A stretch of 64,000 nucleotides of DNA from Acidimicrobiia bacterium (GTDB taxonomy: Bacteria; Actinomycetota; Acidimicrobiia; Spongiisociales; ZC4RG35), in NCBI GenBank assembly GCA_028285585.1, contig JANQOU010000010.1, forward strand, positions 1-64,000. Reading direction: 5' to 3'. A program made the position numbers and the translations under genes. Shown here one piece after another: positions 44,357-54,114 of this stretch (positions are counted from its first letter, which is position 1; each line of letters begins with the position of its first letter). The notes below the pieces were generated by a model. That model searched no databases, was not told the DNA's origin, and saw only the letters and a program-made list of their open reading frames with translations.

Positions 44357-45405
44357 CGGACACCCGGACCAGGAGCAGCAGAGAGTCGATCCTCGAGGTC
44401 AAGAACCTCGTGATGAATTACGAGCTCAAGGACGGCGGGATGGTCTCGGCCGTTGAGGACGTGTCCTTCGAGCTGAAGAAGGGCCAGTCACTGGGCTTGG
44501 TGGGCGAGTCCGGATGTGGCAAGACATCGGTGGCTCTCACTTTGCTCCAGCTACAGGCGGCAAACGCGAGGGTGCTCGGCGGCGAGATCAATCTCGACGG
44601 CATCAACTTGCTGGAGCTGAGCCCCGAGGAGATGCGCCAGCATCGCTGGACGGACATCTCGATGGTGTTTCAGGGGGCGATGAACTCCTGGAACCCGGTC
44701 TACACGGTGGGGGAGCAGATCAGGGAGGCCATGGACCTCCACTGGGACCCCAAGCCAACCGCAGCCGAGGCTTATGAAAAGATCGTCGAGCTGTTCAACC
44801 TCGTCGGCATCAACCCAGAGATGATCGAGCGCTATCCCCACGAGTTCTCGGGCGGTATGAAGCAGCGTGCGGTCATCGCGATGGCACTCTCCTGTGACCC
44901 CAAGGTGATCATCGCCGACGAGCCCACCACAGCCCTCGACGTCATCGTCCAGGAGCAGATCCTCGAAGAGCTCAAGAAGATCCAGGACGAGCTGGACATG
45001 AGCATCATCTACATATCCCACGACATCGCAGTGATCGCCGAGATCACGGATCTGATGGGCGTGATGTATGCGGGCAAGCTCGTCGAGATCGGCCCGACCG
45101 CCGAACTGTTCGCCAAGCCCCGTCACCCGTACACGTGGCTGATCCTGTCTTCCACACCGTCGATAACCGGGCCGAGGAGAGCTCTTGCCCCGCTCGAGGG
45201 TGAGCCGCCCAACCTTCTCGACCCCCCGTCAGGATGCCGGTTCCACCCGCGGTGCCCCTTCGCCACCGACAAGTGCTCTCAGGAGGAGCCACCGCTCTCA
45301 GAGATCGGCGAAGGTCACATGATCGCCTGCTGGAACCACGAGCAGGTGCCGGTGACCCTTGCCACGGCCGAAGATGATTCGAGGAGTGCCAATGGCAGCC
45401 AGTAA
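44353..45405 (+). CDS. peptide-type ABC ATPase (DppD-like)
   Basis: Nucleotide-binding subunit of 350 residues. [27 protein letters not shown] and [13 protein letters not shown] are intact. The C-terminal cysteine motif RCPFATDKC is that of the oligopeptide transporter domain. It starts by an ATGA overlap with the DppC gene. Confidence 0.92.
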   Translation: MTDTRTRSSRESILEVKNLVMNYELKDGGMVSAVEDVSFELKKGQSLGLVGESGCGKTSVALTLLQLQAANARVLGGEINLDGINLLELSPEEMRQHRWTDISMVFQGAMNSWNPVYTVGEQIREAMDLHWDPKPTAAEAYEKIVELFNLVGINPEMIERYPHEFSGGMKQRAVIAMALSCDPKVIIADEPTTALDVIVQEQILEELKKIQDELDMSIIYISHDIAVIAEITDLMGVMYAGKLVEIGPTAELFAKPRHPYTWLILSSTPSITGPRRALAPLEGEPPNLLDPPSGCRFHPRCPFATDKCSQEEPPLSEIGEGHMIACWNHEQVPVTLATAEDDSRSANGSQ

Positions 45406-46453
45406 CGGAGACGCCAGGGTCCGGGTCACCGACCTCGAGAAGCACTTCCCGATCAGCAAAGGTCTTTTCCGCAAGAGTACCGACTTCGTCCATGCCGTCG
45501 ACGGGGTCAGCTTCGAGATCAAAGCCGGAGAGAGTCTCGGTCTCGTCGGTGAGTCGGGTTGTGGGAAGACCACAACGGGCCGGATGCTGGTCAAGCTCGA
45601 CGACGCCACCGATGGAACCATCTTCATCAGGGACGCCGAGACGGACGAGATGATCGACGTCACCGAGGTCAAGACCAAGGTGGAGCAGAAGGAGTTCCGC
45701 AAGAACGTCCAGATGATCTTCCAGGACCCTTATGAGTCGATGAACCCTCGCCGGACCATCTTCGACATCGTTGCCGAGCCGCTCGTCGTCCAGAACATCG
45801 GGACCACTGAGGAACGAGAGGAGCGGGTGATCGATCTGCTTCGCCTGGTTGGGCTCACGCCGCCCGAGCCCTTCTTGTTCAGATACCCCCATGAGCTCTC
45901 GGGTGGCCAGCGGCAACGGATCGCCATCGCCAGGGCGCTGGTCATGGAGCCGGCGTTTGTGGTGGCCGACGAGCCAACTTCGATGCTCGACGTCTCCATC
46001 CGGATCTCGATCATGCGTCTCATGCTCGAGCTGGCCGAGAAGCTCGGCGTCACGTATCTCTACATCACCCATGACCTGGCTGTAGCTCGCTACATGTGTG
46101 ACCGGATCGCCGTCATGTACCTGGGCAAGATCGTCGAGATGGGCCCAACAGAGGAGTTGCTGGCCAATCCGATGCACCCCTACACGCGGGCGCTTCTCTC
46201 GGCGGTGCCTGTGCCCGACCCCTCGTACAAGCGGCCCGACGTCGAGATCGAGGGCGGGGTGGCGAGGGCGGTCAACCCTGCCCCGGAGTGTCGGTTCCTC
46301 GCCCGGTGCCCGTTTGCCGTTGAGCAGTGCCGCACCGCAACACATCCCGAGCTGTATGACCGGGGCAGCGAGCACTTCGTCGCCTGCCACCTGGTCGGTT
46401 CGGACGGAGAGTGGCACGGCAGCGAGCGCTCCGTGCTCGAACTTCGGTCCTAA
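45392..46453 (+). CDS. peptide-type ABC ATPase (DppF-like)
   Basis: Partner ATPase of 353 residues. [29 protein letters not shown] and [14 protein letters not shown] are present; the usual SALD is SMLD here. The C-terminal RCPFAVEQC motif is present. I chose ATG 45392 because GAGGAG lies eight bases upstream; it overlaps the previous gene by 14 bases. Confidence 0.92.
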   Translation: MAASNGDARVRVTDLEKHFPISKGLFRKSTDFVHAVDGVSFEIKAGESLGLVGESGCGKTTTGRMLVKLDDATDGTIFIRDAETDEMIDVTEVKTKVEQKEFRKNVQMIFQDPYESMNPRRTIFDIVAEPLVVQNIGTTEEREERVIDLLRLVGLTPPEPFLFRYPHELSGGQRQRIAIARALVMEPAFVVADEPTSMLDVSIRISIMRLMLELAEKLGVTYLYITHDLAVARYMCDRIAVMYLGKIVEMGPTEELLANPMHPYTRALLSAVPVPDPSYKRPDVEIEGGVARAVNPAPECRFLARCPFAVEQCRTATHPELYDRGSEHFVACHLVGSDGEWHGSERSVLELRS

Positions 46454-46503
46454 CAGGCGCAAATCCCAGGTTTAGCAACCGATCGACGGTTTTATCCCTG
46501 GTG

Positions 46504-48186
46504 ATGAAGCGTTGGTCCCGCCTCACGCTCCTATCGGCCGTTGCCGCATTGGCGATTTCGGCTTGTTCCGAGCAGGCCGCCGAGCCCACGACGACGACAG
46601 CCACGTTGCCCGTCGTCACCACAACGATCCCTGCCGTCACCACCACAACCATCGACCCGACTCCTTGCGACAGCGTCTTCTGTGTCACCTACCGGATCCG
46701 GCCCGAGGCCAACTGGTCCGATGGAATGCCAGTTACCTCTGCCGACTTCGTCTACACCCTCGAGCTTCTCACCGACCCCTTGGCCGACTCAACGCCAGTC
46801 GGCTACGACCGGATCGTCGAAGTTGTTGTGGTGGACGACAAGACCCTGACTGTCGGGTTCGACGATGTGTACGGGCCGTGGCGGACCCTGTTCGACGTGG
46901 TGCTGCCAGCCCATGTAGGAGACCCCTCCGATTTCTCGGTCACCGCAGGGCCGTTCCAGCTCGAGGAACGGGTTGAGGGCGATCGGATCGTGCTCCGCCG
47001 CAACACCAACTACTGGGCGAGTGTCGACCCGGCATCGGGCGAGGACGTAGGCGATGTCGAAGAGCTGGAGTTCGCCATTGTCGAGTCGGTTCGCGATCGG
47101 CTCGCCGGTCTCGAAGATGGTGAGCTTGATGTGATCAACCCCACACCTCTCGACTGGGTGGTGGAGGAAGCCCAGGAGACGCCGGGCGCCGTCGCCGTCG
47201 TCACCCCGGGTGCCTTCTGGGAGCACATCGACTTCAACCACGACGATCCGCTGCTGAGCCAAACTTGGGTTCGGAGGGTGATAGCCATGGCTGTTGACCG
47301 TGAGGCGATCCTTGCGGCAACGGTGGAGCCGATCGACGCCAACGTCACGCTGCTCGACAACACGATCTGGATGACGCAGGCCGGCGACTATCAGGCCAAC
47401 TACTCGGTCGAATACGACCCGGTTCGAGCAGAGGAGATTCTCAACGAGCGTTTCTGTGACAAGTCCGATGACGGCATCTATGACTGTCAGGGGCGTCGGA
47501 TGTCTTTCGTGTGGACTACAACTCTCGGAGATGATGCCCGGGAGACCGTGGCCGGCATTGTCCAAGAGTCGTTGGCGGAGATCGGCATCGAGCTGATCAT
47601 CGACCTGCGCACCCCTTCCGAGTTGTTCTCGACGGAGGTCTTCTTCGGCGGGCCCAATGTGTGGCAGATGATCCACTTCTCGTGGAAAGCAGCTGCCGAT
47701 CCTCATCTGGGCAACTCGATCTTCTACTGCTCTGGAGACGGCCCGGCCGGCTTCGGAGCTTTGAACGTCAACCGCTACTGCAACGACGATGTCGAGACGC
47801 TGATCCGGTCAACCGACACCGTCGTCGGTGCCGACGAGAGGGTGTCGATCTACAACGAAGCCGACCGGTTGTACCTCGACGACATTGCGGTGATCCCGCT
47901 CTATCAGAAGCCGGCGCTGCTCGCCTGGAACGCAGGGTTGAAAGGGCTGCAACCCAACATGTCCGACGCCACGGATGTGTGGAACCTGGCTTCATGGGCG
48001 GGATTGGGCTCGGTCGTCTTCGCCCTGGGCACCGAGCCGGCCGAGTTGGAGCCGTTTGGCCCGTGGAACCAGGACACGGCCCTGGTGATGCGCTCGCTGG
48101 TCAGCGGTGCTTTCACCATCACTCCTGACCTCCGCTTCGTCCCGGTTCTGATCGAAGATGCCGAGACCTGGGTCAGAGAGGGCTGA
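46504..48186 (+). CDS. second ABC substrate-binding lipoprotein of the operon (family 5)
   Basis: A lipoprotein of 560 residues with lipobox ALAISAC and a Thr-rich linker. The family 5 entry pattern is YRIRPEANWSDGMPVTSADFVYTLEL. It is only weakly like the first binding protein of the operon and lacks its acidic insertion, so the transporter may use two ligand specificities. It starts at ATG 46504 or the GTG before it. Its stop lies one base from the next gene. Confidence 0.88.
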   Translation: MKRWSRLTLLSAVAALAISACSEQAAEPTTTTATLPVVTTTIPAVTTTTIDPTPCDSVFCVTYRIRPEANWSDGMPVTSADFVYTLELLTDPLADSTPVGYDRIVEVVVVDDKTLTVGFDDVYGPWRTLFDVVLPAHVGDPSDFSVTAGPFQLEERVEGDRIVLRRNTNYWASVDPASGEDVGDVEELEFAIVESVRDRLAGLEDGELDVINPTPLDWVVEEAQETPGAVAVVTPGAFWEHIDFNHDDPLLSQTWVRRVIAMAVDREAILAATVEPIDANVTLLDNTIWMTQAGDYQANYSVEYDPVRAEEILNERFCDKSDDGIYDCQGRRMSFVWTTTLGDDARETVAGIVQESLAEIGIELIIDLRTPSELFSTEVFFGGPNVWQMIHFSWKAAADPHLGNSIFYCSGDGPAGFGALNVNRYCNDDVETLIRSTDTVVGADERVSIYNEADRLYLDDIAVIPLYQKPALLAWNAGLKGLQPNMSDATDVWNLASWAGLGSVVFALGTEPAELEPFGPWNQDTALVMRSLVSGAFTITPDLRFVPVLIEDAETWVREG

Positions 48187-48187
48187 C

Positions 48188-49321
48188 TTGGGACCGCTCG
48201 AAGGAGTCAAGGTGATCGAGCTGGCCGGATTGGGACCAGCCCCGTTCTGCGGGATGGTTCTAGCCGACCTCGGTGCCGAAGTAACCGTGGTCGATCGGGT
48301 GTCGGCTGTTGACGGCGGAGGAGCAACCGGGCACGAGCTGCTCGACCGCGGCAAACGCTCGATCGGAGTGGATCTGAAACACGACGACGGCGTCGGAGTC
48401 GTGCTGGAGTTGGTCGCCAAGGCGGATGCGTTGATCGAAGGGTTTCGTCCCGGAGTCACCGAGCGGCTCGGTCTCGGGCCCGAGGATGCAATGGCCGTCA
48501 ACCCTGGGTTGGTTTACGGAAGGATGACCGGTTGGGGCCAAACCGGTCCCTTCGCCTCGATGGCCGGGCACGACATCAACTACATCGCCCTCTCTGGCGT
48601 GCTCGGTGCCGTCGGGCCGGCGGACCGGCCGATCCCGCCACTCAACCTCGTTGGCGACTTCGGTGGCGGTGCCATGTTCCTCGCCCTAGGGGTGGTGTCT
48701 GCGTTGCTGCACGCCCGGTCCACGGGTCAAGGACAGGTCGTCGACGCAGCGATGGTCGACGGCTCGGCGCTGCTGGCGATGATGCAGCACTCGATGCTCA
48801 ACGGTGGCAGCTGGACCGATGAACGGGAATCCAACCTGCTCGACGGTGCCGCGCCGTTCTACACCACATACGAGACCTCCGATGGGAAGCACGTTGCGGT
48901 GGGCGCCCTCGAGCCACAGTTCTTCGCCGCTCTGCTCGAAGGTCTCGGCGTCAATCCAGAAAGTGTTGGTGCGCAGACCGACCAGGATGCCTGGCCGCAG
49001 ATGCGCCAGGTCTTCGCCAGCCGGTTCCGCGAGCGCACCCGTGACGACTGGGCGGACCACTTCGGTGGAGAGGATGCCTGCGTCGCACCGGTACTGACCC
49101 TCTCGGAGGCAGGTGAACACCCGCACAACGCTGCTCGTGGCACCTTCGTCGAAATCGACGGTGTCAGCCAGCCTGGACCTGCCCCGCGTTTCAGTGTCAG
49201 CGCACCGGACACACCGCCTTCACCCGGCGCTCCCGGAGCTGATACGAGCCAGGTCCTCACCGCCCTCGGCTATAGCGAGGACCAGATCGGTATGCTCCGA
49301 GAGGCCCACATAGTTGCCTGA
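48188..49321 (+). CDS. family III CoA-transferase / alpha-methylacyl-CoA racemase-like
   Basis: A protein of 377 residues of the CaiB/BaiF/AMACR family. GPLEGVKVIELAGLGPAPFCGMVLADLGAEV is the family start. GRMTGWGQTGPFASMAGHDINYIALSGVL is specifically racemase-like, including the His/Asp that serve as bases in AMACR. It would interconvert R and S 2-methylacyl-CoA or transfer CoA. It begins at TTG one base after the binding-protein stop, tying importer and acyl-CoA genes together. Confidence 0.88.
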   Translation: MGPLEGVKVIELAGLGPAPFCGMVLADLGAEVTVVDRVSAVDGGGATGHELLDRGKRSIGVDLKHDDGVGVVLELVAKADALIEGFRPGVTERLGLGPEDAMAVNPGLVYGRMTGWGQTGPFASMAGHDINYIALSGVLGAVGPADRPIPPLNLVGDFGGGAMFLALGVVSALLHARSTGQGQVVDAAMVDGSALLAMMQHSMLNGGSWTDERESNLLDGAAPFYTTYETSDGKHVAVGALEPQFFAALLEGLGVNPESVGAQTDQDAWPQMRQVFASRFRERTRDDWADHFGGEDACVAPVLTLSEAGEHPHNAARGTFVEIDGVSQPGPAPRFSVSAPDTPPSPGAPGADTSQVLTALGYSEDQIGMLREAHIVA

Positions 49322-49333
49322 CCTGGAGGTGTC

Positions 49334-51172
49334 GTGACCGACCATGCAATCCTCGCCGAGAGAGCCGAGATCGACGCTGTTGTCGAAGGTAAGACCCTGG
49401 TCGACTACTTCAATCGCAACGCCGACACGCGTGGCGATCAGCCGGCGATCCACTGGAAGAACGGCGAATTCCATAGCCTGACCTGGTCCGAGTATCGCAC
49501 CGCGGTCCACGAGGCGGCCGCCGGGTTCCAGACGCTCGGAGTGGGCGAAGGTGAGTTCGTCGGGATCATGTCGGGCAATCGCCCCGAGCACGTGATCGCC
49601 GATTTCGGCGTTGTGCATGCAGGTGCGACGCCGGTGACGATCTACTCGACTCTGGCGGCGGCAGAGATTCAATACGTAGCCGACAACTGCAAGGTCACTG
49701 TCGCAGTTCTCGAAGATCTCGAGTTCATGAAGCGCTGGGAGGAGATTCGGTCCGAGCTGCCCAATCTCCGCTATGTCGTCCTCATGTCAGGTGCCGAGAA
49801 CTACGAGACACTGGAGTGGGTCCTTGGCTGGGATGAGATGATCGCCAAGGGAAAGCAGAGGCTCGTTGACGACCCTCAAGCCGTTGAGCGTTCGTCATCA
49901 GCGGTCACCCCGGACACGCTGGCGACCTTGGTCTACACCTCAGGCACTACCGGCACGCCCAAGGGCGTGATGATCGACCAGCAGAACGTGATGTTCACGT
50001 TGGAGAGCCTTCGTAGAGCAGCAGAGGTCGATCTGGGCCCGCGGATGGTCTCGTACCTGCCGCTGGCGCACATCGCCGAGAGGCTGGCCAGTCACTACAT
50101 GGGCACCTACCTGGCAGGCCAGGTTTGGTACTGCCCCAACATCTCCGACGTTCTCGAGTACATCCAGGAGGCGCGGCCGACCCTGTTCGTCGGAGTGCCC
50201 AGGGTTTACGAGAAGTTCCACGCCAGGCTCACGGCCGGCTTCGCAGATGCCGAAGGCGTTCAGAAGAAGCTGCTCGACCTGGCCCTGGCGCAGAATGCCA
50301 AGCGTGTCGAGGCGGAGATGGAAGGCAAGCGGGGGCCGCTGCTTGCAGGCCTTCTCGACGGGATCGTTCTCTCCAAGGTGCGCGGGCGTCTCGGGATGGA
50401 TGCTGTCGACTTGGCCATCACCGCAGCCGCTCCGATCGATGGCGACCTCATCAAGTTCTTCCACACCATCGGGGTGCCCCTATACGAGATCTACGGGATG
50501 TCGGAGAACACCGGCCCGGCCACGGCGACGATGCCCGGCCACAACAAGTTCGGTTCGGTGGGCAAGCCAATACCCGGCGTAGAGGTCAAGACAGAGGAGG
50601 ACGGCGAGCTCCTGATGCGTGGGGGCATTGTCACCCGCGGCTACTGGAAGCTCGACCAGGCGACCCGGGAGAGCTTCGATCCCGATGGCTGGCTCCACAC
50701 CGGTGACTTGGCACGCATCGACGAGGACGGCTTCGTCTGGATCGTCGGCCGCAAGAAGGAGATCATCATCACCGCCGCCGGCAAGAACATCGCCCCGGCC
50801 AAGTTGGAGACGCGGCTGGGCAACCACCCGCTGATCTCCAAGGCATGCATGGTCGGCGACCAGCGCAAGTTCTTGACGATGGTCATCGCCTTGGACGCTG
50901 AGGAGGCTCCGGTTTGGGCCGAGGCCAATGGGCTCGAATTCAGCGACCTGGCCAGCTTCTCCGACAGTCCGGAGGTCCGCGCCGAAGTGGAGCGTGCGAT
51001 CGAGGCCGCCAACAACGAGGTTGCCCGTGTCGAACAGATCAAGAACTGGGTGATCGTGCCCGACGAGTGGAGCCCGGACTCAGGAGAGGTCACGCCGTCA
51101 CTCAAACTCAAGCGTCGTGTGGTGATGGAGAGATACGCCGACGTGATCGAAGCGATGTATGCAGGGGCCTGA
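49334..51172 (+). CDS. long-chain fatty acyl-CoA synthetase (FadD15/COG1022-type)
   Basis: A ligase of 612 residues that activates long-chain or cyclic acids. YTSGTTGTPKGVMIDQQNV is the AMP-binding motif, and LPLAHIAER, YGMSENTGPAT and GWLHTGDLARIDEDGF are typical of the long-chain group. The lysine GKNIAPAKLE is near the C-terminus. It starts at GTG 49334, 12 bases after the preceding gene. Confidence 0.92.
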   Translation: MTDHAILAERAEIDAVVEGKTLVDYFNRNADTRGDQPAIHWKNGEFHSLTWSEYRTAVHEAAAGFQTLGVGEGEFVGIMSGNRPEHVIADFGVVHAGATPVTIYSTLAAAEIQYVADNCKVTVAVLEDLEFMKRWEEIRSELPNLRYVVLMSGAENYETLEWVLGWDEMIAKGKQRLVDDPQAVERSSSAVTPDTLATLVYTSGTTGTPKGVMIDQQNVMFTLESLRRAAEVDLGPRMVSYLPLAHIAERLASHYMGTYLAGQVWYCPNISDVLEYIQEARPTLFVGVPRVYEKFHARLTAGFADAEGVQKKLLDLALAQNAKRVEAEMEGKRGPLLAGLLDGIVLSKVRGRLGMDAVDLAITAAAPIDGDLIKFFHTIGVPLYEIYGMSENTGPATATMPGHNKFGSVGKPIPGVEVKTEEDGELLMRGGIVTRGYWKLDQATRESFDPDGWLHTGDLARIDEDGFVWIVGRKKEIIITAAGKNIAPAKLETRLGNHPLISKACMVGDQRKFLTMVIALDAEEAPVWAEANGLEFSDLASFSDSPEVRAEVERAIEAANNEVARVEQIKNWVIVPDEWSPDSGEVTPSLKLKRRVVMERYADVIEAMYAGA

Positions 51173-51184
51173 CACGCAACACAA

Positions 51185-52333
51185 ATGAACCGGACGATCT
51201 TCGACACAGATCACGACCTCTTCCGGTCCACGGCCCGCGAATTCACGGAGAGGGAGGTGACCCCCAACGTCACCAAATGGGAGCACCAGGGGATTGTTGA
51301 CCGGGACATGTTCAGCCTCGCCGGCCAGGCGGGTCTTCTCGGCATGGCCATCCCAGAGCGGCACGGCGGTGGAGGAGTCGATGATTTTCGTTTCAACGCG
51401 GTGCTGGTCGAGGAGCTGGTCAAGGGCGATGCGATGGCGTCGGGGATGTGCATCACGCTTCACAACGACGTGGTGTTGCCTTACTTCCTCGAGTTGACCA
51501 CCCCGGAGCAGGCGGAACGCTGGCTGCCCGGGATGGCTTCTGGTGAGTTGATGTCTGCGATCGCCATGACCGAGCCGGGCGCCGGCTCCGACTTGGCCGG
51601 AATCACGACGACGGCGATTCGCGACGGCGACGACTACGTGGTCAATGGGTCGAAGACGTTCATCACCAATGGGATCAACAGCGATGTCATCGTCACCGCG
51701 GTCAAGACCAACCCAGAGGAGCGTCACGCCGGGATGAGCCTCCTCGTCATCGAGGAGGGCATGGACGGCTTCACACGGGGCAGGAACCTCGACAAGATCG
51801 GCCTCCACGCACAGGACACGGCTGAACTGTTCTTCGACGACGTGCGGGTGCCGCGCGACAACCTGCTCGGCGAAGAGGGCAAGGGCTTCCTCCATCTCGT
51901 CGCCAATCTCCCACAGGAGCGGCTCGGCCTGACCGTGGCTTCGGTGTCGCACGCCCAGGTCGCCTTCGATTGGACTCTCGAATACGTCAAAGAGCGCGAG
52001 GCGTTCGGCCAGAAGATCGGCGGGTTCCAAACGGTCAAGCACACGCTTGCCGAGATGCGGACCGAGCTGGACATCGCCCAGGTGTACGTGGATGCCCAGA
52101 TCATGGCGTTGGTCAGCGGTGAGCTGACCGCTACCGATGCGGCCAAAGCGAAGTGGTGGGTGACCGAGTTGGAGAACTCCGTCATCGACCGTTGCCTTCA
52201 GCTGTTCGGCGGCTGGGGTTACATGGAGGAGTACCCGATCGCCCGTGCGTTCCGGGATGCCAGAGTGCAGAGAATCTACGGAGGGACCACCGAGATCATG
52301 AAAGAGATCGTCGGCAAGTCCCTCGGCCTATGA
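51185..52333 (+). CDS. acyl-CoA dehydrogenase
   Basis: FAD enzyme of 382 residues introducing the alpha-beta double bond. AMTEPGAGSDLAGITTTA is the FAD-binding signature. QLFGGWGYMEEYPIARAFRDARVQRIYGGTTEIMKEIV holds the catalytic glutamate region. It lies in the acyl-CoA operon directly before the multifunctional-enzyme-like dehydrogenase. Confidence 0.93.
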   Translation: MNRTIFDTDHDLFRSTAREFTEREVTPNVTKWEHQGIVDRDMFSLAGQAGLLGMAIPERHGGGGVDDFRFNAVLVEELVKGDAMASGMCITLHNDVVLPYFLELTTPEQAERWLPGMASGELMSAIAMTEPGAGSDLAGITTTAIRDGDDYVVNGSKTFITNGINSDVIVTAVKTNPEERHAGMSLLVIEEGMDGFTRGRNLDKIGLHAQDTAELFFDDVRVPRDNLLGEEGKGFLHLVANLPQERLGLTVASVSHAQVAFDWTLEYVKEREAFGQKIGGFQTVKHTLAEMRTELDIAQVYVDAQIMALVSGELTATDAAKAKWWVTELENSVIDRCLQLFGGWGYMEEYPIARAFRDARVQRIYGGTTEIMKEIVGKSLGL

Positions 52334-52347
52334 CGGAGGAAACCCCA

Positions 52348-53256
52348 TTGAGTGACCCAATAACTTTCGACGGACGTGTCGCGGTCATCACCGGAGCCGG
52401 AGGTGGCCTGGGCACGACTTACGCCCTCGACTTGGCGAGACGCGGAGCCAGAGTAGTTGTCAACGATCTCGGTGGTGCCGTTGACGGCACCGGCGGGTCG
52501 CAGTCAGCCGCCGACCTGGTTGTCGCCGAGATCGAAGAGGCTGGGGGAGAGGCCGTGGCCAACTACGACTCGGTGTCTACCGAGGAAGGCGGAGCTGCGG
52601 TCATCCAGACCGCCGTCGATGCTTTCGGAGGTGTTGACATCGTGGTCAACAATGCAGGGATCCTCCGTGACAGGTCGTTCGCCAACATGGAGATGGCAGA
52701 GGTCGAAGCCGTCATCGACGTGCACCTAAAAGGTGCTTTCTACGTCTCCTCGCCGGCCTTCAAGATCATGAAGGAGAGCGGCTACGGGCGGTTTGTGTTT
52801 ACATCATCCGCCGCCGGCCTCTTCGGCAACTTCGGCCAGGCCAACTACGGAGCGGCCAAGCTCGGCCAAGTCGGGCTATCCAACGTGCTCGCGATCGAAG
52901 GGGCGAAGTACAACATCAAGTCGAATGCGATCGCCCCGATCGCCCGGACCCGAATGACGGAAGAGATCCTCGGTCCCTTTGTCGAGATGGTGGACCCCAA
53001 CCAGGTGACCCCGCTCGTGGTCTACTTGTGCTCGGAGGCGAACGAGCACACCCACGAGATCTTTGCAGTCGGCGGCGGTCGCTACGCCCGTGTCTTCATC
53101 GGCACCAACGCTGGCTGGTTCGCCGGCGCTGGAGCCGTGCCTTCCGCCGAGGAGGTTGCCGAGAGCATCGACGAGATCCGGGACATCAGCGAGTACATCG
53201 TCCCTGGCAACATCAACGAGGAGATGGTGTTCCTCGGGCAGATGCTCGGCGGCTGA
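52348..53256 (+). CDS. SDR dehydrogenase, MFE-2/17beta-HSD4-like
   Basis: NAD-dependent 3-hydroxyacyl-CoA dehydrogenase of 302 residues. TGAGGGLGTTYAL and VVNDLGGAVDGTGGS match the dehydrogenase domain of peroxisomal MFE-2, with YGAAKLG as the active site. In MFE-2 it acts on (3R)-hydroxyacyl-CoA, often branched or steroid-derived. I chose TTG 52348 because GGAGG lies eight bases before it; ATG 52330, overlapping the previous stop, is the alternative. Confidence 0.88.
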   Translation: MSDPITFDGRVAVITGAGGGLGTTYALDLARRGARVVVNDLGGAVDGTGGSQSAADLVVAEIEEAGGEAVANYDSVSTEEGGAAVIQTAVDAFGGVDIVVNNAGILRDRSFANMEMAEVEAVIDVHLKGAFYVSSPAFKIMKESGYGRFVFTSSAAGLFGNFGQANYGAAKLGQVGLSNVLAIEGAKYNIKSNAIAPIARTRMTEEILGPFVEMVDPNQVTPLVVYLCSEANEHTHEIFAVGGGRYARVFIGTNAGWFAGAGAVPSAEEVAESIDEIRDISEYIVPGNINEEMVFLGQMLGG

Positions 53257-53262
53257 GCCCTT

Positions 53263-54066
53263 TCAGGCTCTGATCTCGACCGGTGTGCCGATCGGCACGA
53301 TGCCGTGAAGCAAAGTGATCACGTCGTTGGGGAGCCGCACACAGCCCAGCGACGCGGCATCTCCGATCGAGGCTGCGTTGTTGGTGCCGTGGATCCCGAT
53401 GATCCCGTCCCCACCGTTGAACTCGGTGATCGTCTCTGACCGGGCTGACAGTCCAAAAGCGTGCGGGCCCCAAGGGCTGTTGGGGTTGGACAAGGTGACG
53501 TTGTCGGTGATGTAGAAGCTGCCGGTGGGTGTTGGGTTGGCCGGCGATCCGATGGCGACTGTGGTCGACACGATCTCGTCGTCGCCGATCGTGTAGGTGA
53601 GGGTCCGATCGGAGAGATCGACGGTGATCAGGCCGTCGATCGCGTAGAGATAGACATCCTGGCTGCGGACGAAGCCCGTGGAGCCGTTCGGCCGGATCGG
53701 CAAGAGCACTTCAACCCAGTGCTCCGACACCTCTTCGACAACGGCCAGCACCGTCCTCGTCCTCAGGATGGTCTTGGCCTCGAGCGTCAGCTTCGGGCTG
53801 TCAGTCGACGCCGTCTCGAACACCTGGATCTGGCCTTTGACCACCGCCACCAGCTGGCTGGTCTCCTGAGAGAGCGAGCCGAAACCTTGGTATGCGGGCC
53901 GGTCGTCGATGAAAGGCTCCCATGCCGGGGCTTCGACCATCAAGGTGTTGGCCGTCATCAAGGTGTTGGCCGTGGCGGCGTTCGATTCGGGCTGCTCAGA
54001 CGTCGCGTCTTGGCCACAGGCGACTATTGCCAGTGCAACGATGGCTAGAGCGGCGGTCTTGTGCAT
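53263..54066 (-). CDS. L,D-transpeptidase (YkuD-domain) lipoprotein
   Basis: A cell-wall cross-linking enzyme of 267 residues. The signal ends in a lipobox (AIVAC). An SH3-like middle part leads to the YkuD domain with IHGTNN (H226) and SLGCVRL (C242), the catalytic His and Cys. Near the N-terminus TANTLM occurs twice through a tandem DNA repeat. The start ATG 54066 was chosen to give the signal peptide. Confidence 0.92.
   Translation of the reverse strand: MHKTAALAIVALAIVACGQDATSEQPESNAATANTLMTANTLMVEAPAWEPFIDDRPAYQGFGSLSQETSQLVAVVKGQIQVFETASTDSPKLTLEAKTILRTRTVLAVVEEVSEHWVEVLLPIRPNGSTGFVRSQDVYLYAIDGLITVDLSDRTLTYTIGDDEIVSTTVAIGSPANPTPTGSFYITDNVTLSNPNSPWGPHAFGLSARSETITEFNGGDGIIGIHGTNNAASIGDAASLGCVRLPNDVITLLHGIVPIGTPVEIRA
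53939..53973. repeat. 18-bp tandem repeat inside the L,D-transpeptidase gene
   Basis: ATCAAGGTGTTGGCCGTC occurs twice head to tail (the second copy complete to 17 bases). It keeps the frame and doubles the peptide TANTLM in the linker after the lipid anchor. Slippage could change the linker length in steps of six residues. Confidence 0.8.
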
Positions 54067-54114
54067 TATGAGGAGAATATCGGGTGAAACCGCCGAGCTG
54101 TTTAGCCTCGTCTT

